A DNA stretch of 64,000 nucleotides from Avibacterium sp. 20-132 (GCF_023611925.1 NZ_CP091456.1:2088001-2152000); one strand, 5' to 3'. Counted from the stretch's first letter, positions 1-9,938 are shown. Numbers and translations: made by a program. Notes: a model not told the origin generated them from the sequence alone.

Positions 1-403
1 TCTCACAGAAAAGGGTAAACAGCAAGCATATCAACAAGGGCAATGGCTACATTCTATGAATATTCAGTTGGATAAAGTCCTTGTTAGCCCTTATTTGCGT
101 GCGCAACAAACCTTTGAGCAAGTGAATTTGGCGTATCAAAATCAGCTGCAAACTAAGTGCGAAACGTGGGAGGGGATCACACCCTATGGGGATGCAGGCT
201 TAGTGCGAGATTATTTGAATGTGCTGTTGGAAGACGGTGTGAAAACCTTGCTGATTATTTCTCATTTACCTTTGGTGGGGGATATCGTACGTGAATTGTG
301 CGGCAGAAATCCTGCCAATTTTTACCCAGCCACGCTTGTTGAAGTGGACATCCATTGTGAAGACACAATAGGAAAAGTGGAAAGCATCAATTATCCTAGA
401 TAG
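1..403 (+). CDS. sixA: Phosphohistidine phosphatase SixA, 5'-truncated by window edge
   Basis: The reading frame is open from base 2, so only the C-terminal part (about 133 residues, against roughly 160 in E. coli SixA) is in the window. Visible features are LTEKGKQQA near the start, which follows the RHG active-site region in this family, SPYLRAQQT, and SHLPLVGDIVREL, which carries the second histidine of the histidine-phosphatase fold. SixA removes phosphate from phosphohistidines, classically on ArcB and on the nitrogen PTS. The RHG motif itself lies outside the window, so the assignment rests on the later motifs. The ATG at 56 is internal and not the true start. A USS hairpin follows the stop codon. 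Confidence 0.85.
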   Translation, partial: LTEKGKQQAYQQGQWLHSMNIQLDKVLVSPYLRAQQTFEQVNLAYQNQLQTKCETWEGITPYGDAGLVRDYLNVLLEDGVKTLLIISHLPLVGDIVRELCGRNPANFYPATLVEVDIHCEDTIGKVESINYPR

Positions 404-416
404 CCTATTGCGTAAG

Positions 417-445
417 AAAAAGTGCGGTAAAAAATACCGCACTTT
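417..445. terminator. Inverted USS pair, terminator after sixA
   Basis: AAAAGTGCGGT and its complement ACCGCACTTTT are separated by seven bases (AAAAAAT) and followed by TTTTT. This forms a short-loop hairpin with a U-run. It also supplies two DNA-uptake signals in opposite orientation, the usual Pasteurellaceae arrangement at gene ends. Confidence 0.8.
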
Positions 446-538
446 TTGTTTTTATTCCTTTTCTTACGGCGTGTAATAGGTTGCCCCTGCCTATAACGAA
501 TAATCCTGATTACGTAAGCTAATTTGATAGATCAAAAT

Positions 539-553
539 GGCATAAGATATGCC
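539..553. promoter_or_regulatory. Operator-like dyad upstream of tcyP
   Basis: GGCATAAGATATGCC is a perfect 6-bp inverted repeat around a 3-bp centre, 74 bases upstream of the tcyP start codon. A second short palindrome, TTGATAGATCAA, lies at 524-535. The position suits a transcription-factor site, but I cannot name the regulator. The rest of the 223-bp gap holds the USS terminator and AT-rich promoter sequence. Confidence 0.3.
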
Positions 554-626
554 AAAAACGTCATTGAGCTACACAGATTATCTTATATATTATACTAATG
601 ATGATATAAATTAAGGAGTTACAATA

Positions 627-1967
627 ATGTGGAGCTATCTTGCACTCAATTTAGCAATTTTTATCGGCTTGTTGATCGGCATAAAATGGTATTTTAATCA
701 AAATCATACCTTATCACGTAGCGTGTTTTTAGGGTTAGTATTAGGGGGATTATTTGGCGGCGCATTGCATTTATTTTATGACGGTAATGTGCCAGTGATG
801 AAAGAAACCCTGAATTGGATTGGCATTGTGGGCAGCGGTTATGTGCGATTATTGCAAATGATCGTAATGCCACTGGTCTTTGTTTCCATTCTCTCTGCGG
901 TTGCACGTTTACAAGGAGCAAGCTCTTTAGGCAAGATTAGTGTCAGTGTTCTTTCTGTATTACTGTTCACCACCGCAATTGCAGCAGTGATAGGGATTAC
1001 TATGGCAAATTTATTTGATCTCTCAGCCGAAGGGTTGGTGGCAGGTGAGCGTGAGCTTGCTGCACAAGATCGCGTTCTAGGACGCGCAGAAAAGGTGGCA
1101 GGTTTAAATGTGCCGACAATGTTGCTTTCTTTTATTCCGAAAAATCCTTTTGCAGAACTTACTGGGGCCAACCCAACTTCAATTATCAGTGTGGTGATTT
1201 TTGCCGCATTTCTAGGCGTGGCGATTCTGCGTATTCGTCGAGAGGATGAGGAATTAGCGGCACGATTATCACAAGGTGTTGAAAGTTTAAATAAATTAGT
1301 GATGAGCCTTGTTCGTGTGGTGATTCGCCTTACCCCTTATGGCGTTTTGGCCTTGATGACAAAAGTGGTTGCCAACTCAAATCTTGCTGATATTCTTAAC
1401 TTGCTTGGCTTTATTGTTGCATCTTATTTGGCGATTTTCTTAATGTTCGTGGTACACGGTATTTTACTTGCTTTGGTGAAAGTAAATCCAGTTCGTTACT
1501 ATCAACAGGCTTTCCCAACGTTACTTTTTGCTTTCACTTCCCGTTCCAGTGCTGCAACAATTCCAATGAATATTGAAACCCAAGTATCAAAATTGAATGT
1601 GCCGTCAGCCATTGCGAATTTTGCCGCATCTTTTGGTGCAACAATCGGGCAAAACGGCTGTGCCGGCATTTACCCGGCAATGCTCGCCGTAATGGTTGCG
1701 CCAACCGTGGGGATTGATCCAATGTCGTTAGAATTTTTGCTTACCCTTGTATTAGTGGTAACCCTTTCTTCATTCGGTATTGCTGGCGTTGGTGGAGGCG
1801 CAACGTTTGCAGCAATTATCGTGCTTTCTACGATGGGCTTACCCTTAGCATTAGTTGGTTTACTCATTTCCATTGAACCTCTCATTGATATGGGGCGTAC
1901 CGCGTTAAACGTAAACGGGGCAATGACCGCGGGCGTGGTTTCAAGCAGAATTTTGCGTAAAGCTTAA
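627..1967 (+). CDS. tcyP: L-cystine uptake carrier TcyP (DAACS family)
   Basis: The 446-residue membrane protein matches the TcyP/YdjN branch of the dicarboxylate/amino acid:cation symporter family. Members import L-cystine across the inner membrane with coupled cation flow. Supporting features are the family length, many hydrophobic helices, the motif [18 protein letters not shown] in the first half, a serine-rich hairpin region ([15 protein letters not shown]), and the conserved [11 protein letters not shown] and late helices. The start is well set: AAGGAG lies 8 bases before ATG. It stands alone between a USS terminator and a bidirectional terminator. Cystine import serves sulfur supply and redox balance. 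Confidence 0.9.
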   Translation: MWSYLALNLAIFIGLLIGIKWYFNQNHTLSRSVFLGLVLGGLFGGALHLFYDGNVPVMKETLNWIGIVGSGYVRLLQMIVMPLVFVSILSAVARLQGASSLGKISVSVLSVLLFTTAIAAVIGITMANLFDLSAEGLVAGERELAAQDRVLGRAEKVAGLNVPTMLLSFIPKNPFAELTGANPTSIISVVIFAAFLGVAILRIRREDEELAARLSQGVESLNKLVMSLVRVVIRLTPYGVLALMTKVVANSNLADILNLLGFIVASYLAIFLMFVVHGILLALVKVNPVRYYQQAFPTLLFAFTSRSSAATIPMNIETQVSKLNVPSAIANFAASFGATIGQNGCAGIYPAMLAVMVAPTVGIDPMSLEFLLTLVLVVTLSSFGIAGVGGGATFAAIIVLSTMGLPLALVGLLISIEPLIDMGRTALNVNGAMTAGVVSSRILRKA

Positions 1968-2025
1968 TTTTATAAAAAGAAAAGAGAAGTGCGGTGCTTT
2001 TTTAGAATTTTTTCTCTCCTATCAA

Positions 2026-2049
2026 AAAGGCTAACTTGAGTTAGCCTTT
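2026..2049. terminator. Bidirectional terminator between tcyP and antiporter gene
   Basis: AAAGGCTAAC and GTTAGCCTTT form a perfect 10-bp stem with a TTGA loop. A T-run follows on the + strand (CTTTTTT) and AT-rich sequence on the other. It lies between two convergent genes. Confidence 0.85.
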
Positions 2050-2063
2050 CTTTTTTATCTTTT

Positions 2064-3392
2064 TTATGCGTCTTTTTCTTCTTTATGCTCAGGCTTTAAC
2101 CCTACATAGCCTCTGGCTTGTAAGGTGGCTTCTTTAGATTTACGAACCATTGTTTCAATGGTTGTGCCTTGGACGAGAATGGAGAACATTACCACTGCAT
2201 AGGTCATCACTAAGAGCAAATCGCGCACGTTCATACCAATTTTAGGGATATATAGGCTACCTACGGGAAGAGAAAGTGCCATTGCCAGTGAAAGCCCACC
2301 GCGTAAACCGCCCCAAGTGAGAATGCGTAAGGTATATGGATTGTATGTGGTTTTCATACTGAGAAATTTAAAGGGCGTCCATACACTAATATAACGACAC
2401 AACAAACACAATGGAATAGCAATCAAGCTAAGGATAATGCCTTGATAGGTGAAATTTACTAATAACATTGCCGCGCCAATTAACAGGAATAAAAGGGAGT
2501 TGAGGAAATGATCGATCATTTCCCAAAAATGATCTAAATAGTGCTGACTTTGTTTGGAAAATCCTGTGTGTCTTGTCCAGTTACCGATAATGATGCCCGA
2601 CACCACCATTGCTAATGCGCCGGAAACTTCAAGTAAATCGGCAATCATAAAACCCGCCGTAGGAATGGTAAGCGTAAGGAGAATTTCTAAACTACCATCA
2701 TCAGTAGCAGAAATAAGAAAGTGTGCGATTAATCCAAGGACTAAGCCAAATAATAATCCGCCGCCTGCTTCCATAAAAAAGAGTTCGCTGACATCGGCGA
2801 TTGTCGGCTGTTTGCCCCCAAATGCGACGGCAAAAATAGTGGTAAAAATCACTAAGCCGACCCCGTCATTAAATAAGGATTCTCCCTCTACTTTCATCGA
2901 AAGTTTTTTTGGTGCTTTGAGATTTTTGATAATCGCCAATACGGCAATAGGGTCAGTCGGAGAAATTAATGCACCAAACAACATACAATAGATAAAATCC
3001 ACTTCCCAGCCAAGGACGTAAGTTAAAAGATGAAAACTTGAACCGATAAGGAATGTGGAGGCGAAAGTAGAAAATAAGGCGAGAATGGTGATTTCACATT
3101 TTTGGCTTTTCATTACGGGGAGTTTTATGCCTAGCGCCCCGGCAAAGAGAAGAAAACCTAAAATCCCGTTGAGCAGAAAGCTTTTAAAATCAATTTGTTC
3201 CATCACGCCCTTGGCAAGTGAATCAATGTGCAATAAATTGAAATGCCCCATTATTAACAAAACCAGAGAAGCAACCATTGAGGTGGCAGTGATGGCAATG
3301 GTATATTGAATTTTGTCATTAATTTTTTGCGTAATAAAACCAATCAAAATAGAAATGGCAGAGAGAAAGCAAATGTAGGTATAAACGTTCAT
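2064..3392 (-). CDS. CPA1-family Na+/H+ antiporter
   Basis: The 442-residue protein has about 12 hydrophobic segments and the signatures of the monovalent cation:proton antiporter-1 family. These are FGALISPTDPIAVLAI in the middle, with the ion-binding aspartate in the TDP motif, EGESLFNDGVGLVIF, and LTWGGLRGGLSLAMALSLP. Family members exchange internal Na+ (or K+) for external H+ to maintain pH and salt homeostasis at the inner membrane. The C-terminus is short and charged (KPEHKEEKDA), without the long cytosolic domain of larger NhaP proteins. It is convergent with tcyP and divergent from yafD. I assign the family but not a named gene. Confidence 0.88.
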   Translation of the reverse strand: MNVYTYICFLSAISILIGFITQKINDKIQYTIAITATSMVASLVLLIMGHFNLLHIDSLAKGVMEQIDFKSFLLNGILGFLLFAGALGIKLPVMKSQKCEITILALFSTFASTFLIGSSFHLLTYVLGWEVDFIYCMLFGALISPTDPIAVLAIIKNLKAPKKLSMKVEGESLFNDGVGLVIFTTIFAVAFGGKQPTIADVSELFFMEAGGGLLFGLVLGLIAHFLISATDDGSLEILLTLTIPTAGFMIADLLEVSGALAMVVSGIIIGNWTRHTGFSKQSQHYLDHFWEMIDHFLNSLLFLLIGAAMLLVNFTYQGIILSLIAIPLCLLCRYISVWTPFKFLSMKTTYNPYTLRILTWGGLRGGLSLAMALSLPVGSLYIPKIGMNVRDLLLVMTYAVVMFSILVQGTTIETMVRKSKEATLQARGYVGLKPEHKEEKDA

Positions 3393-3552
3393 TGAAGAGC
3401 CTTAATCAAAATAATAAAGAATTTTGCTAAGAAAAGTGGCTCATTTTGCTCCACTTGATAAAGGAAAGGGATGGAGAATAAGCCAAATTAATTGGCGTAG
3501 TATAAGTAAACTGCTATTATTTAGAAAGCACAAATTTTCAAAATACATCAAA

Positions 3553-4431
3553 ATGAGTAAACTAAAATCCTTTTTTATTGCCCTATTAGGGATGATTTTG
3601 CTTGGTTTGGGCTATTTGTGGTATAGCCTAGAAATTTATCCTGTTCCGCAAATTCAATTTCATACCAAAAGCCCATTGGCTTATCAGCATAAAGTACTGG
3701 ATAGCGCAGTGACCTGTTTTTATACCGAACAATCTGTTAAACCTATTGCGCAGCAGAACTTTCGTCTGTTAGTGTGGAATATGCACAAAGGGCAAGATAA
3801 AGGTTGGCAAAACGCACTTTCGCGCTTTGCGAAATCATCCGATTTCCTTTTTTTGCAAGAGGTATCTAGCGAGCAACATTTAGCACAGCAATTTTCTCAG
3901 CAATTTCCTACCGCACTTTATGCCAGTAGCTTTGCTTACTTGGGGAAGCAATCTGGGGTAATGCTGATGAGCCATTTTCAGCCACAATCTTTCTGTGCGG
4001 GTTCCTCTGTCGAGCCTTGGATTCGTATTCCTAAAGTGGGGAATGCGATGAGGTTTCCGTTGGCGAATGGGCAATCTTTATTAACGATTAATTTACATTT
4101 GGTCAATTTTGAGCTTAACCCAGTTCGCTATCAACAGCAGTTAGAAGCAATGTTTAAACTGATTAAATCGCATCAAGGGCCAATTATTCTGGCAGGGGAT
4201 TTCAATACGTGGAATAGGGGGCGGATAAATTTAATCAAAAAACTCACCGCACTTTATGGTTTAGTTCCTGTCTCATTTCAGCCAGATGACAGACTACGTT
4301 TTTTAGCGAATCCGCTCGATTGGGTATTTGTACGCGGTTTTAATGTGAAGTCTGCACGCACGATGCAAACCACCAGCTCCGATCATAATCCGTTACTGGT
4401 GGAATTAACCTTGCTTAAACCGCAGCCGTAA
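3553..4431 (+). CDS. yafD: YafD-like endonuclease/exonuclease/phosphatase-family protein
   Basis: The frame is open from 3424, but I place the start at ATG 3553. From there the protein begins MSKLKSFFIALLGMILLG, a clean N-terminal membrane anchor; the codons before it look non-coding. The resulting protein has 292 residues. Motifs of the EEP fold follow: RLLVWNMHKG, LFLQEVSSE (metal-binding glutamate), INLHLVNFEL, ILAGDFNTW and TTSSDHNPLLVEL (catalytic aspartate-histidine). The order and local sequence match the UPF0294/YafD family. Its substrate is not established. Its 3' end overlaps the converging RidA-family gene by 17 bases. Confidence 0.85.
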   Translation: MSKLKSFFIALLGMILLGLGYLWYSLEIYPVPQIQFHTKSPLAYQHKVLDSAVTCFYTEQSVKPIAQQNFRLLVWNMHKGQDKGWQNALSRFAKSSDFLFLQEVSSEQHLAQQFSQQFPTALYASSFAYLGKQSGVMLMSHFQPQSFCAGSSVEPWIRIPKVGNAMRFPLANGQSLLTINLHLVNFELNPVRYQQQLEAMFKLIKSHQGPIILAGDFNTWNRGRINLIKKLTALYGLVPVSFQPDDRLRFLANPLDWVFVRGFNVKSARTMQTTSSDHNPLLVELTLLKPQP

Positions 4432-4765
4432 TGACGATTTCCACTTTCCACTCAGGCAGTGCGAGTTTTGCTTCTACGGTTGCACGGCTCGGTGGATTAT
4501 GACGATCCACCCACTCATCCCAAGCTCGGTTCATTTCCGTATAATCTTGCATATCAGCCAAGAAAATCTGTGCATTTAAGATGTTACTTTTATTTGAACC
4601 TGCTTCCGCCAGCAATTTATCAATCAAACCTAGCACTTCTTTGGTTTGCTCATAGGCATTACCTTGAGTATTTTCTGGCACTTGCCCCGCCAAATAAGCT
4701 ACGCCATTGTAAATGCACATTTCAGCAAGGCGTTGATTGGTGTGAAAACGTTGGATAGTTGTCAT
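4415..4765 (-). CDS. RidA-family protein (YoaB-like)
   Basis: The 116-residue protein belongs to the RidA/YER057c/UK114 family, whose founding members hydrolyse reactive enamine/imine intermediates from amino-acid catabolism. It shows GVAYLAGQVPENTQGN near the N-terminus, ILNAQIFLADMQDYTEMN in the middle, and SRATVEAKLALPEWKVEI at the end, carrying the arginine that binds the substrate carboxylate in RidA. The asparagine/tryptophan pattern (MNRAWDEWV) is that of the YoaB-like subgroup rather than RidA itself. AAAGGAAA precedes the ATG. It is probably monocistronic. The exact substrate cannot be read from the sequence. Confidence 0.85.
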   Translation of the reverse strand: MTTIQRFHTNQRLAEMCIYNGVAYLAGQVPENTQGNAYEQTKEVLGLIDKLLAEAGSNKSNILNAQIFLADMQDYTEMNRAWDEWVDRHNPPSRATVEAKLALPEWKVEIVITAAV

Positions 4766-4874
4766 CGTTTTTTTCCTTTCTATGAAATAAAAATAATTCG
4801 CAAAGATTATAGCGATTGTGCGTAAAAATAGCTAAAATTCTTGGTAATTTTTCACCGCACTTAGAAAATTTATT

Positions 4875-5591
4875 ATGAAATTGCTTATTTCCAATCAACA
4901 CGGTGCTATCGTGATGGCATTAATGCCGTTTTTATACGGAATGTTGCTCTCCACGCCGATAACACTCCATTTATTTCTTTTGCTAGCGTGGTTCTCTCTT
5001 TATTTGATGACCTATCCTTTTTTAAATTTATTTAAAGGCAGAAATCTTGAATTTTATCGTAAATGGACGCTAATTTACGCGACAGCTAGCTTACTTTTTG
5101 CCTTACCTGCCTTGTTGCATAACTGGCATATATTCTATTTTTTACTCGCAATGTTACCTTTTGTGGCAGTGAATATTTATTATGTAAAACAAAAAAATGA
5201 GCGAGCATTACTTAATGATTTTGCAGGGATTATTATTTTTGCGATCGCTGGAATGGCCGCTTATTATTTCGCTAACTCGCAATTCGATCATAAAATCTAC
5301 TGGGTAGCGCTATATCCAAGCCTATTTTTTGTGGGCGTAACCCTTTATGTTAAATCTGTAATGCGTGAACGCAAAAATCCTCGATATTTACAAATTTCCA
5401 TTCTTTTTCATTTGTTTTGTATATTAGGTTTTGTCTTATGTCAGCAATATGGGTTAGCACTCGCCTTTTTTCCACCATTTCTCCGCGCCTTAATCCTTCC
5501 TAAATATAAACTTTCAGTAAAGCAAGTAGGAATGGTTGAAATGGGTGTGTCATTATTGTTTTTTGTGATGTTGGTATGGATAAGCTTGTGA
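4875..5591 (+). CDS. YwiC-like integral membrane protein
   Basis: The 238-residue protein is almost entirely hydrophobic, with about 7-8 predicted membrane segments. It opens with LISNQHGAIVMALMPFLYG; the N-x-H-G-A motif at the extreme N-terminus is the hallmark of the YwiC-like family. A charged loop (NLFKGRNLEFYRKWTLIYA) follows the second or third segment. No biochemical function is established for the family. It reads away from the RidA-family gene, and a USS lies just before the start codon. No partner gene is evident nearby. Confidence 0.75.
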   Translation: MKLLISNQHGAIVMALMPFLYGMLLSTPITLHLFLLLAWFSLYLMTYPFLNLFKGRNLEFYRKWTLIYATASLLFALPALLHNWHIFYFLLAMLPFVAVNIYYVKQKNERALLNDFAGIIIFAIAGMAAYYFANSQFDHKIYWVALYPSLFFVGVTLYVKSVMRERKNPRYLQISILFHLFCILGFVLCQQYGLALAFFPPFLRALILPKYKLSVKQVGMVEMGVSLLFFVMLVWISL

Positions 5592-5672
5592 GGGTAAAAG
5601 CTTGACAATAGGGAGAAATTCCTATCATTCTAGTCAAAATATTTCTTTTAGGGCTAATTATAGGGGATAAAT

Positions 5673-6279
5673 ATGAGTAAAATAAATTTAATGAAAGGCT
5701 GGGGGGCTTTTAATGGATACCTTAGTAATAATTCACTTTTGTGAGAGTTATGGCTTCTGAATACAAACAGGAACCATAATTTTATCTATTCTTGTAACAG
5801 GTTATTATGCAAGAAAAGCCATTCTTTCTAATGGGCGATCCGCGAAAGAGACGTTGAATCATAATCAAGAAATGCAAAGGCAAAGAGCAACAATTGAGCT
5901 GTTATTACAAGAAAATCAAGATAAAGAATTGACGAATGCGATGTTGATTATTGCTAAATTACCAAAAAATGCGTCATTTTTAGATTATCTTGATGTGAGT
6001 GAAGAAGAACAAAATGAAAATAAAAAAGTGATAAAAAATGCAATCCGAACCTTGTTAAATCGTTATGAGTTTATTGCATTAGGGATTAAGTATGGTGCGT
6101 TTGAAGAACGAATTTACAAAGAATTACAATATTCTAATGTAATGAATGTTTGGATAAATGCAAAGCCGCTAATAATGGAATTACGTAGGAGAAAAAATAA
6201 AAATACCTATTTTCAAGAATTTGAACAACTGGCAGATAAATGGGGAAAAGAACCTTTAAAATCCCATAAAAATACATGA
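5673..6279 (+). pseudogene. DUF4760-like membrane-anchored protein gene with broken 5' end
   Basis: A 141-codon frame opens only at a TTG (5854) and encodes a helical, charged, cytoplasmic-type domain (QEMQRQRATIELLLQENQ to YFQEFEQLADKWGKEP) that resembles DUF4760. In the same frame the sequence upstream encodes a membrane helix (IQTGTIILSILVTGYYARKA) back to an in-frame TGA at 5758. Before that, an ATG at 5673 with AGGGGAT upstream gives MSKINLMKGWGAFNGYLSNN in another frame, stopping at 5742. Removing one base in the T4 run at about 5738 would join the N-terminal part to ESYGF before the TGA. So two lesions, one frameshift and one nonsense codon, separate three pieces of what looks like one gene. 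The domain assignment is moderate; the joined structure is clear. Confidence 0.6.
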
Positions 6280-6321
6280 ACAAGGGCTATTGAGATATAG
6301 CCCTTAATTTTTATATGACGT

Positions 6322-7572
6322 TTACCCCAACACCGCACCACTTAAATCAATAAATATTCCTGCAATTGTTGCGCTCATTAAATTGGCGAGTGTGCCTGCA
6401 ATTACCGCTTTTAAGCCGAGGCGTGCAATATCTGAGCGGCGGGTTGGTGCCATACTGCCAATGCCACCAATTAGCACGGCAATTGCGCTGAAGTTAGCAA
6501 AACCACATAAGGCAAAGGTGATAATAGCTTTGGTTTTATCACTAAGCTGAACGACAGCATCAGGTTGTAGATATTGGGCAAATTCTAAATAACCAACAAA
6601 TTCATTGACAGCTAATTTCATTCCGATCATTTGCCCGGCGATTTCAGCATCTTGCCAAGGTACACCAATAATAAAAGCAATAGGTTGGAATAAATAACCG
6701 AGTAGGCTTTGTAAGGTCAGATCGCCATAGCCAAACCAGCCACCGATACCGCCGATTAAGCCATTTAATAATGCAATGGAGGCAATAAAAGCAATCAACA
6801 TTCCCCCTACATTAATAGCAAGCGTTACCCCTGATGCAGCACCATTTGCAAGGGCTTCCACAATATTATTGGGTTTGTCTGTTTTGACGTTTTCTTCTAA
6901 TCTATCGCTGAATTTTTCTGTTTGTGGATACATCAATTTAGCAAACAATAATCCAGCAGGCGCAGCCATAAATGAGGCGGCGATTAAATAGGTAAGTGGT
7001 ACGCCCATTCCTGCATAGCCGGCTAATACCGAACCTGCGATGGAAGCCGTTCCGCCTACCATCACAGTAAAGAGTTCGGATTCAGTCATTCGACTAATAA
7101 ATGGTTTCACAACCAGTGGGGCTTCCGTTTGTCCAACAAAAATATTGGCTGCCGCAGACATTGATTCTGCTTTGGAGGTGCCGAGTGCTTTTTGCAAGCC
7201 ACCGCCAATAATTTGGATCACCCATTGCATCACACCGATGTAATACAATACAGAAATTAATGCAGAGAAGAAAACAATAATCGGTAGCACTTTGAAGGCG
7301 AAAATAAAGCCGATATTGCTTGGATCAGCAAGGTTACCAAAAAGGAATGCAATCCCTTCATTACCGTAATTAATGACTTTGCTTACGCCTTCAGCGGTGC
7401 TAAGTAGAGCATTTCTTCCAGCGGGAACATATAAAATGAGTGCGGCAAAGCCGATTTGTATGGCTAATGCACCGAAAATAGTGCGAAAATTAATGGCTTT
7501 GCGATTGTTGGAAAACAGCAATCCAATGCCAAGCAGGACGAAAATCCCGACAATACTGATAATGAGATCCAT
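6322..7572 (-). CDS. nupC: NupC-type concentrative nucleoside transporter
   Basis: The 416-residue inner-membrane protein belongs to the CNT family, which imports nucleosides with H+ or Na+. Family motifs are present: [20 protein letters not shown], an extended [20 protein letters not shown] (substrate-binding hairpin with the QTEAPL signature), [20 protein letters not shown], and [14 protein letters not shown] with the NEF motif. It lies 24 bases downstream of yjjW in the same orientation, and AAGGAG precedes its ATG, so it is probably the last gene of a yjjI-yjjW-nupC operon. That context ties the glycyl radical enzyme to nucleoside use. Confidence 0.92.
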   Translation of the reverse strand: MDLIISIVGIFVLLGIGLLFSNNRKAINFRTIFGALAIQIGFAALILYVPAGRNALLSTAEGVSKVINYGNEGIAFLFGNLADPSNIGFIFAFKVLPIIVFFSALISVLYYIGVMQWVIQIIGGGLQKALGTSKAESMSAAANIFVGQTEAPLVVKPFISRMTESELFTVMVGGTASIAGSVLAGYAGMGVPLTYLIAASFMAAPAGLLFAKLMYPQTEKFSDRLEENVKTDKPNNIVEALANGAASGVTLAINVGGMLIAFIASIALLNGLIGGIGGWFGYGDLTLQSLLGYLFQPIAFIIGVPWQDAEIAGQMIGMKLAVNEFVGYLEFAQYLQPDAVVQLSDKTKAIITFALCGFANFSAIAVLIGGIGSMAPTRRSDIARLGLKAVIAGTLANLMSATIAGIFIDLSGAVLG

Positions 7573-7596
7573 AGTTACGCTCCTTGATGAATGAAT

Positions 7597-8394
7597 TTAG
7601 ATAATCGTAGTCATTTTTTGTATGCCGCATTGTTTGGCAAATTCTGCCAGTGCCTCGGTTTCTTCTATCGTAGGAATAAAAGGGGTTAAACCAGCCTCGT
7701 CTCTTGCGCCTTTGCTATGCACGCGAATGATTTTGAATAATACATCGGGATAATCTCGCAATAGCTGTGCCGCTTTTTCCACTAAGCGATAGGCATCAAA
7801 AAAATCTTTGATAAAAACCAACCGCACTTCTTCAATTTTTGAGTGCGGTAATAATTTGGCAAGATTTTGCCAATTTCGGGTGAGATTTTCTGTTTTGATA
7901 TGTTGCGTTGTGGGGATAATTTGATTTGGCACCTTGCCTTGCTGATTTCGCCGTTCAAAGCAGAGTGTTTGCAATCCTAAGCCATCACCTTTTAGGTCAA
8001 AGAGAAATTTATCCGTTACGGCAATTAAGGCTTGGGTGCTGTCATAATCAAAGAAGCCACTACTATCAAGATAACAGGTTAGACCTTGTTGGCGTAAAGC
8101 CTGAAATAAGGGAATCAATTTTTTATGATGAATGGTGGGTTCCCCGCCAGAAACGGTAACCCCGCGAATAAAAGGCACTGCATTCATTACTTGATCATAC
8201 AAATATTGCAAGCTAACTAATTTCGCTTCACTGTTCTTTCTTGGAATTGTTTCAGGGTTGTGACAATAAAGGCAATTTAATTTACACCCTTGTAAAAAAA
8301 TACTGGTGCGATTACCTTGTCCCTCTACATTGGAAAAGGGAATGATCCGATGTAGAGGCACATAGATAGTTGATAGGGTAGTACGTGTAACCAT
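7597..8394 (-). CDS. yjjW: YjjW-type glycyl radical enzyme activase (radical SAM)
   Basis: The 265-residue protein carries the radical-SAM cluster motif CKLNCLYC, followed by GVTVSGGEPTIHHKKL, the SAM-binding GGE region. Activases of this group cleave S-adenosylmethionine to place a glycyl radical on a partner enzyme under anaerobic conditions. The partner is encoded directly upstream (YjjI): the stop of yjjI and start of yjjW overlap as TAATG, implying translational coupling. Few cysteines occur beyond the radical-SAM cluster, so the extra ferredoxin-like cluster insert found in longer activases is not seen here. Target specificity is inferred from the pairing. Confidence 0.85.
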   Translation of the reverse strand: MVTRTTLSTIYVPLHRIIPFSNVEGQGNRTSIFLQGCKLNCLYCHNPETIPRKNSEAKLVSLQYLYDQVMNAVPFIRGVTVSGGEPTIHHKKLIPLFQALRQQGLTCYLDSSGFFDYDSTQALIAVTDKFLFDLKGDGLGLQTLCFERRNQQGKVPNQIIPTTQHIKTENLTRNWQNLAKLLPHSKIEEVRLVFIKDFFDAYRLVEKAAQLLRDYPDVLFKIIRVHSKGARDEAGLTPFIPTIEETEALAEFAKQCGIQKMTTII

Positions 8395-9938
8395 TATGAA
8401 TTCGATGTTACGTTTTCTTCATCACGTAATTGGCGATCAAAGACATTCGCACAATCGTCTGTTCCTGCACCATACCAAGTGGTGTCACGTAATACCGCTT
8501 CTCCTTTGCGATAGCGTTCAACCTCGCTTTTCTTCACTAAGTAGCCCGTTACGCGAATGAGATCGGTATTTTTCAGATAAGTCGTAATATAACGATAGCC
8601 TAGTGCAAATGCTCCCTCGATGATATCGACAACCGCATCTAAATGATCGGTATAGGTTTGATCGAATGCAAAAAGATCACCTGTTCCCGATGGGAAATAT
8701 TTATGGAATGGGGCTGATTGTTTTAAATGCGCAAGCAAAGTAGGTTCTTCACCCACGCGAATACGGTGTGCAGGGGTATTCATTTTATCTTCTTCGTGGT
8801 TGCTTGCCCCGACTTGTGCGTGTAGTAAATAATGCTGATGAGTACGTTCCACATAAAGCCCTTTATGAGCATTATTCACTGCTTGTAATTTATCCATAAT
8901 TAATGTGGCAATTTCATCACCACGTTGGCTTTGCCCAAAGGTTTCATTGATACCTTCTTGTTGTAAAAGATGGTTCACCGCATCGGCTAGTCCAACAATC
9001 GCAATCATACTCGTGAAGTTTTCACGTTTGATAAATTCTTCTTGTGCCAAGAAGCTGCTTTCAAAGAAATTGCTTTCTTCGATCAAGAATTTATGCCGTT
9101 TATCCATTGTGGAAAGGGCGAGTTTTGCTACTTTCGGTAACAATTCGTTCACCATTTCATCTACACTTGAACAAGCACGCCCGATCGTGCCTAATCTCAA
9201 GCGAGTGAGTGTATAAGCGCCACCACATTCAGGCAGAGCATTATAACAACTTGCGATACCATATTGTTCACCCAGATCTTCAATGTAGTAAGCGTCATTG
9301 GCAAAAGATGGTTTTGAGACTAATAAACAGGCTTTCGCTGCAAGTTCTGCAAATTCACGAGAGGTTTTTTGTTTGTCATAGCGAATCGTCATATTTGGCG
9401 TGGTGTTTTCTAACTCAATGACAGCCTGTAAAATTAAACGCCCCGCTTTAGTATCATAAGGACCAATATTGGCATGACAGAATGAATCCGCAATGGTTTT
9501 ATCAATATGGTTTAAGAAACGTTTAATTTTAATATAATCTTGTTTTTCATCAGTAATGAATGGTTCGAGCAAGGCATCTAAACGGCCAATATAAACAGGG
9601 TAAGTGGTAATAGAAGGAACGTGGGAATAGAGAATAAGCAATCCATCTAGCACTTCATCAAGATCTTTGGGTGGGGGTAAGTCAAGGAATTTACAGCCTT
9701 TTTGAATATACACATTATAATCAGGCAAAATATAACGTGGACGATAAATAGCATAACCCTCACATAAATCACAAATCATATGATTTTGAATGTATTCCCA
9801 TTCTTCTTCGGTGTAACCTAATAAATCAATGGGGTTAAATAATCGCTCAGCAATATTGCCTAAGCTCATTAATTTTTGATGATAAGTGAGGTTTTTCGCT
9901 TTAACCACATCGAGAATATCTTGTAGTGAGGCTTGCAT
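8394..9938 (-). CDS. yjjI: YjjI-type glycyl radical enzyme
   Basis: The 514-residue protein matches the YjjI/DUF3029 group. The glycyl-radical loop is near the C-terminus as RVTGYL, with the radical glycine at about residue 465. The thiyl-radical cysteine region is visible as ASCYNALPECGGAYTL. It is shorter than pyruvate formate-lyase (about 760) because much of the N-terminal barrel is reduced, as in this group. The reaction is unknown. The gene has AAGGAGC before the ATG, a CRP-like site upstream, and is coupled to yjjW and nupC. In enterobacteria yjjI/yjjW lie near the deo genes, so a role in anaerobic nucleoside or deoxyribose use is a reasonable inference. Confidence 0.85.
   Translation of the reverse strand: MQASLQDILDVVKAKNLTYHQKLMSLGNIAERLFNPIDLLGYTEEEWEYIQNHMICDLCEGYAIYRPRYILPDYNVYIQKGCKFLDLPPPKDLDEVLDGLLILYSHVPSITTYPVYIGRLDALLEPFITDEKQDYIKIKRFLNHIDKTIADSFCHANIGPYDTKAGRLILQAVIELENTTPNMTIRYDKQKTSREFAELAAKACLLVSKPSFANDAYYIEDLGEQYGIASCYNALPECGGAYTLTRLRLGTIGRACSSVDEMVNELLPKVAKLALSTMDKRHKFLIEESNFFESSFLAQEEFIKRENFTSMIAIVGLADAVNHLLQQEGINETFGQSQRGDEIATLIMDKLQAVNNAHKGLYVERTHQHYLLHAQVGASNHEEDKMNTPAHRIRVGEEPTLLAHLKQSAPFHKYFPSGTGDLFAFDQTYTDHLDAVVDIIEGAFALGYRYITTYLKNTDLIRVTGYLVKKSEVERYRKGEAVLRDTTWYGAGTDDCANVFDRQLRDEENVTSNS

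Noticed and set aside
524..535. TTGATAGATCAA as an FNR site upstream of tcyP
   Set aside because: The half-sites are only two bases apart; an FNR site needs four.
3424..3552. N-terminal extension of YafD
   Set aside because: The codons before ATG 3553 lie in promoter-like DNA and would place 43 polar residues ahead of a clear membrane anchor.
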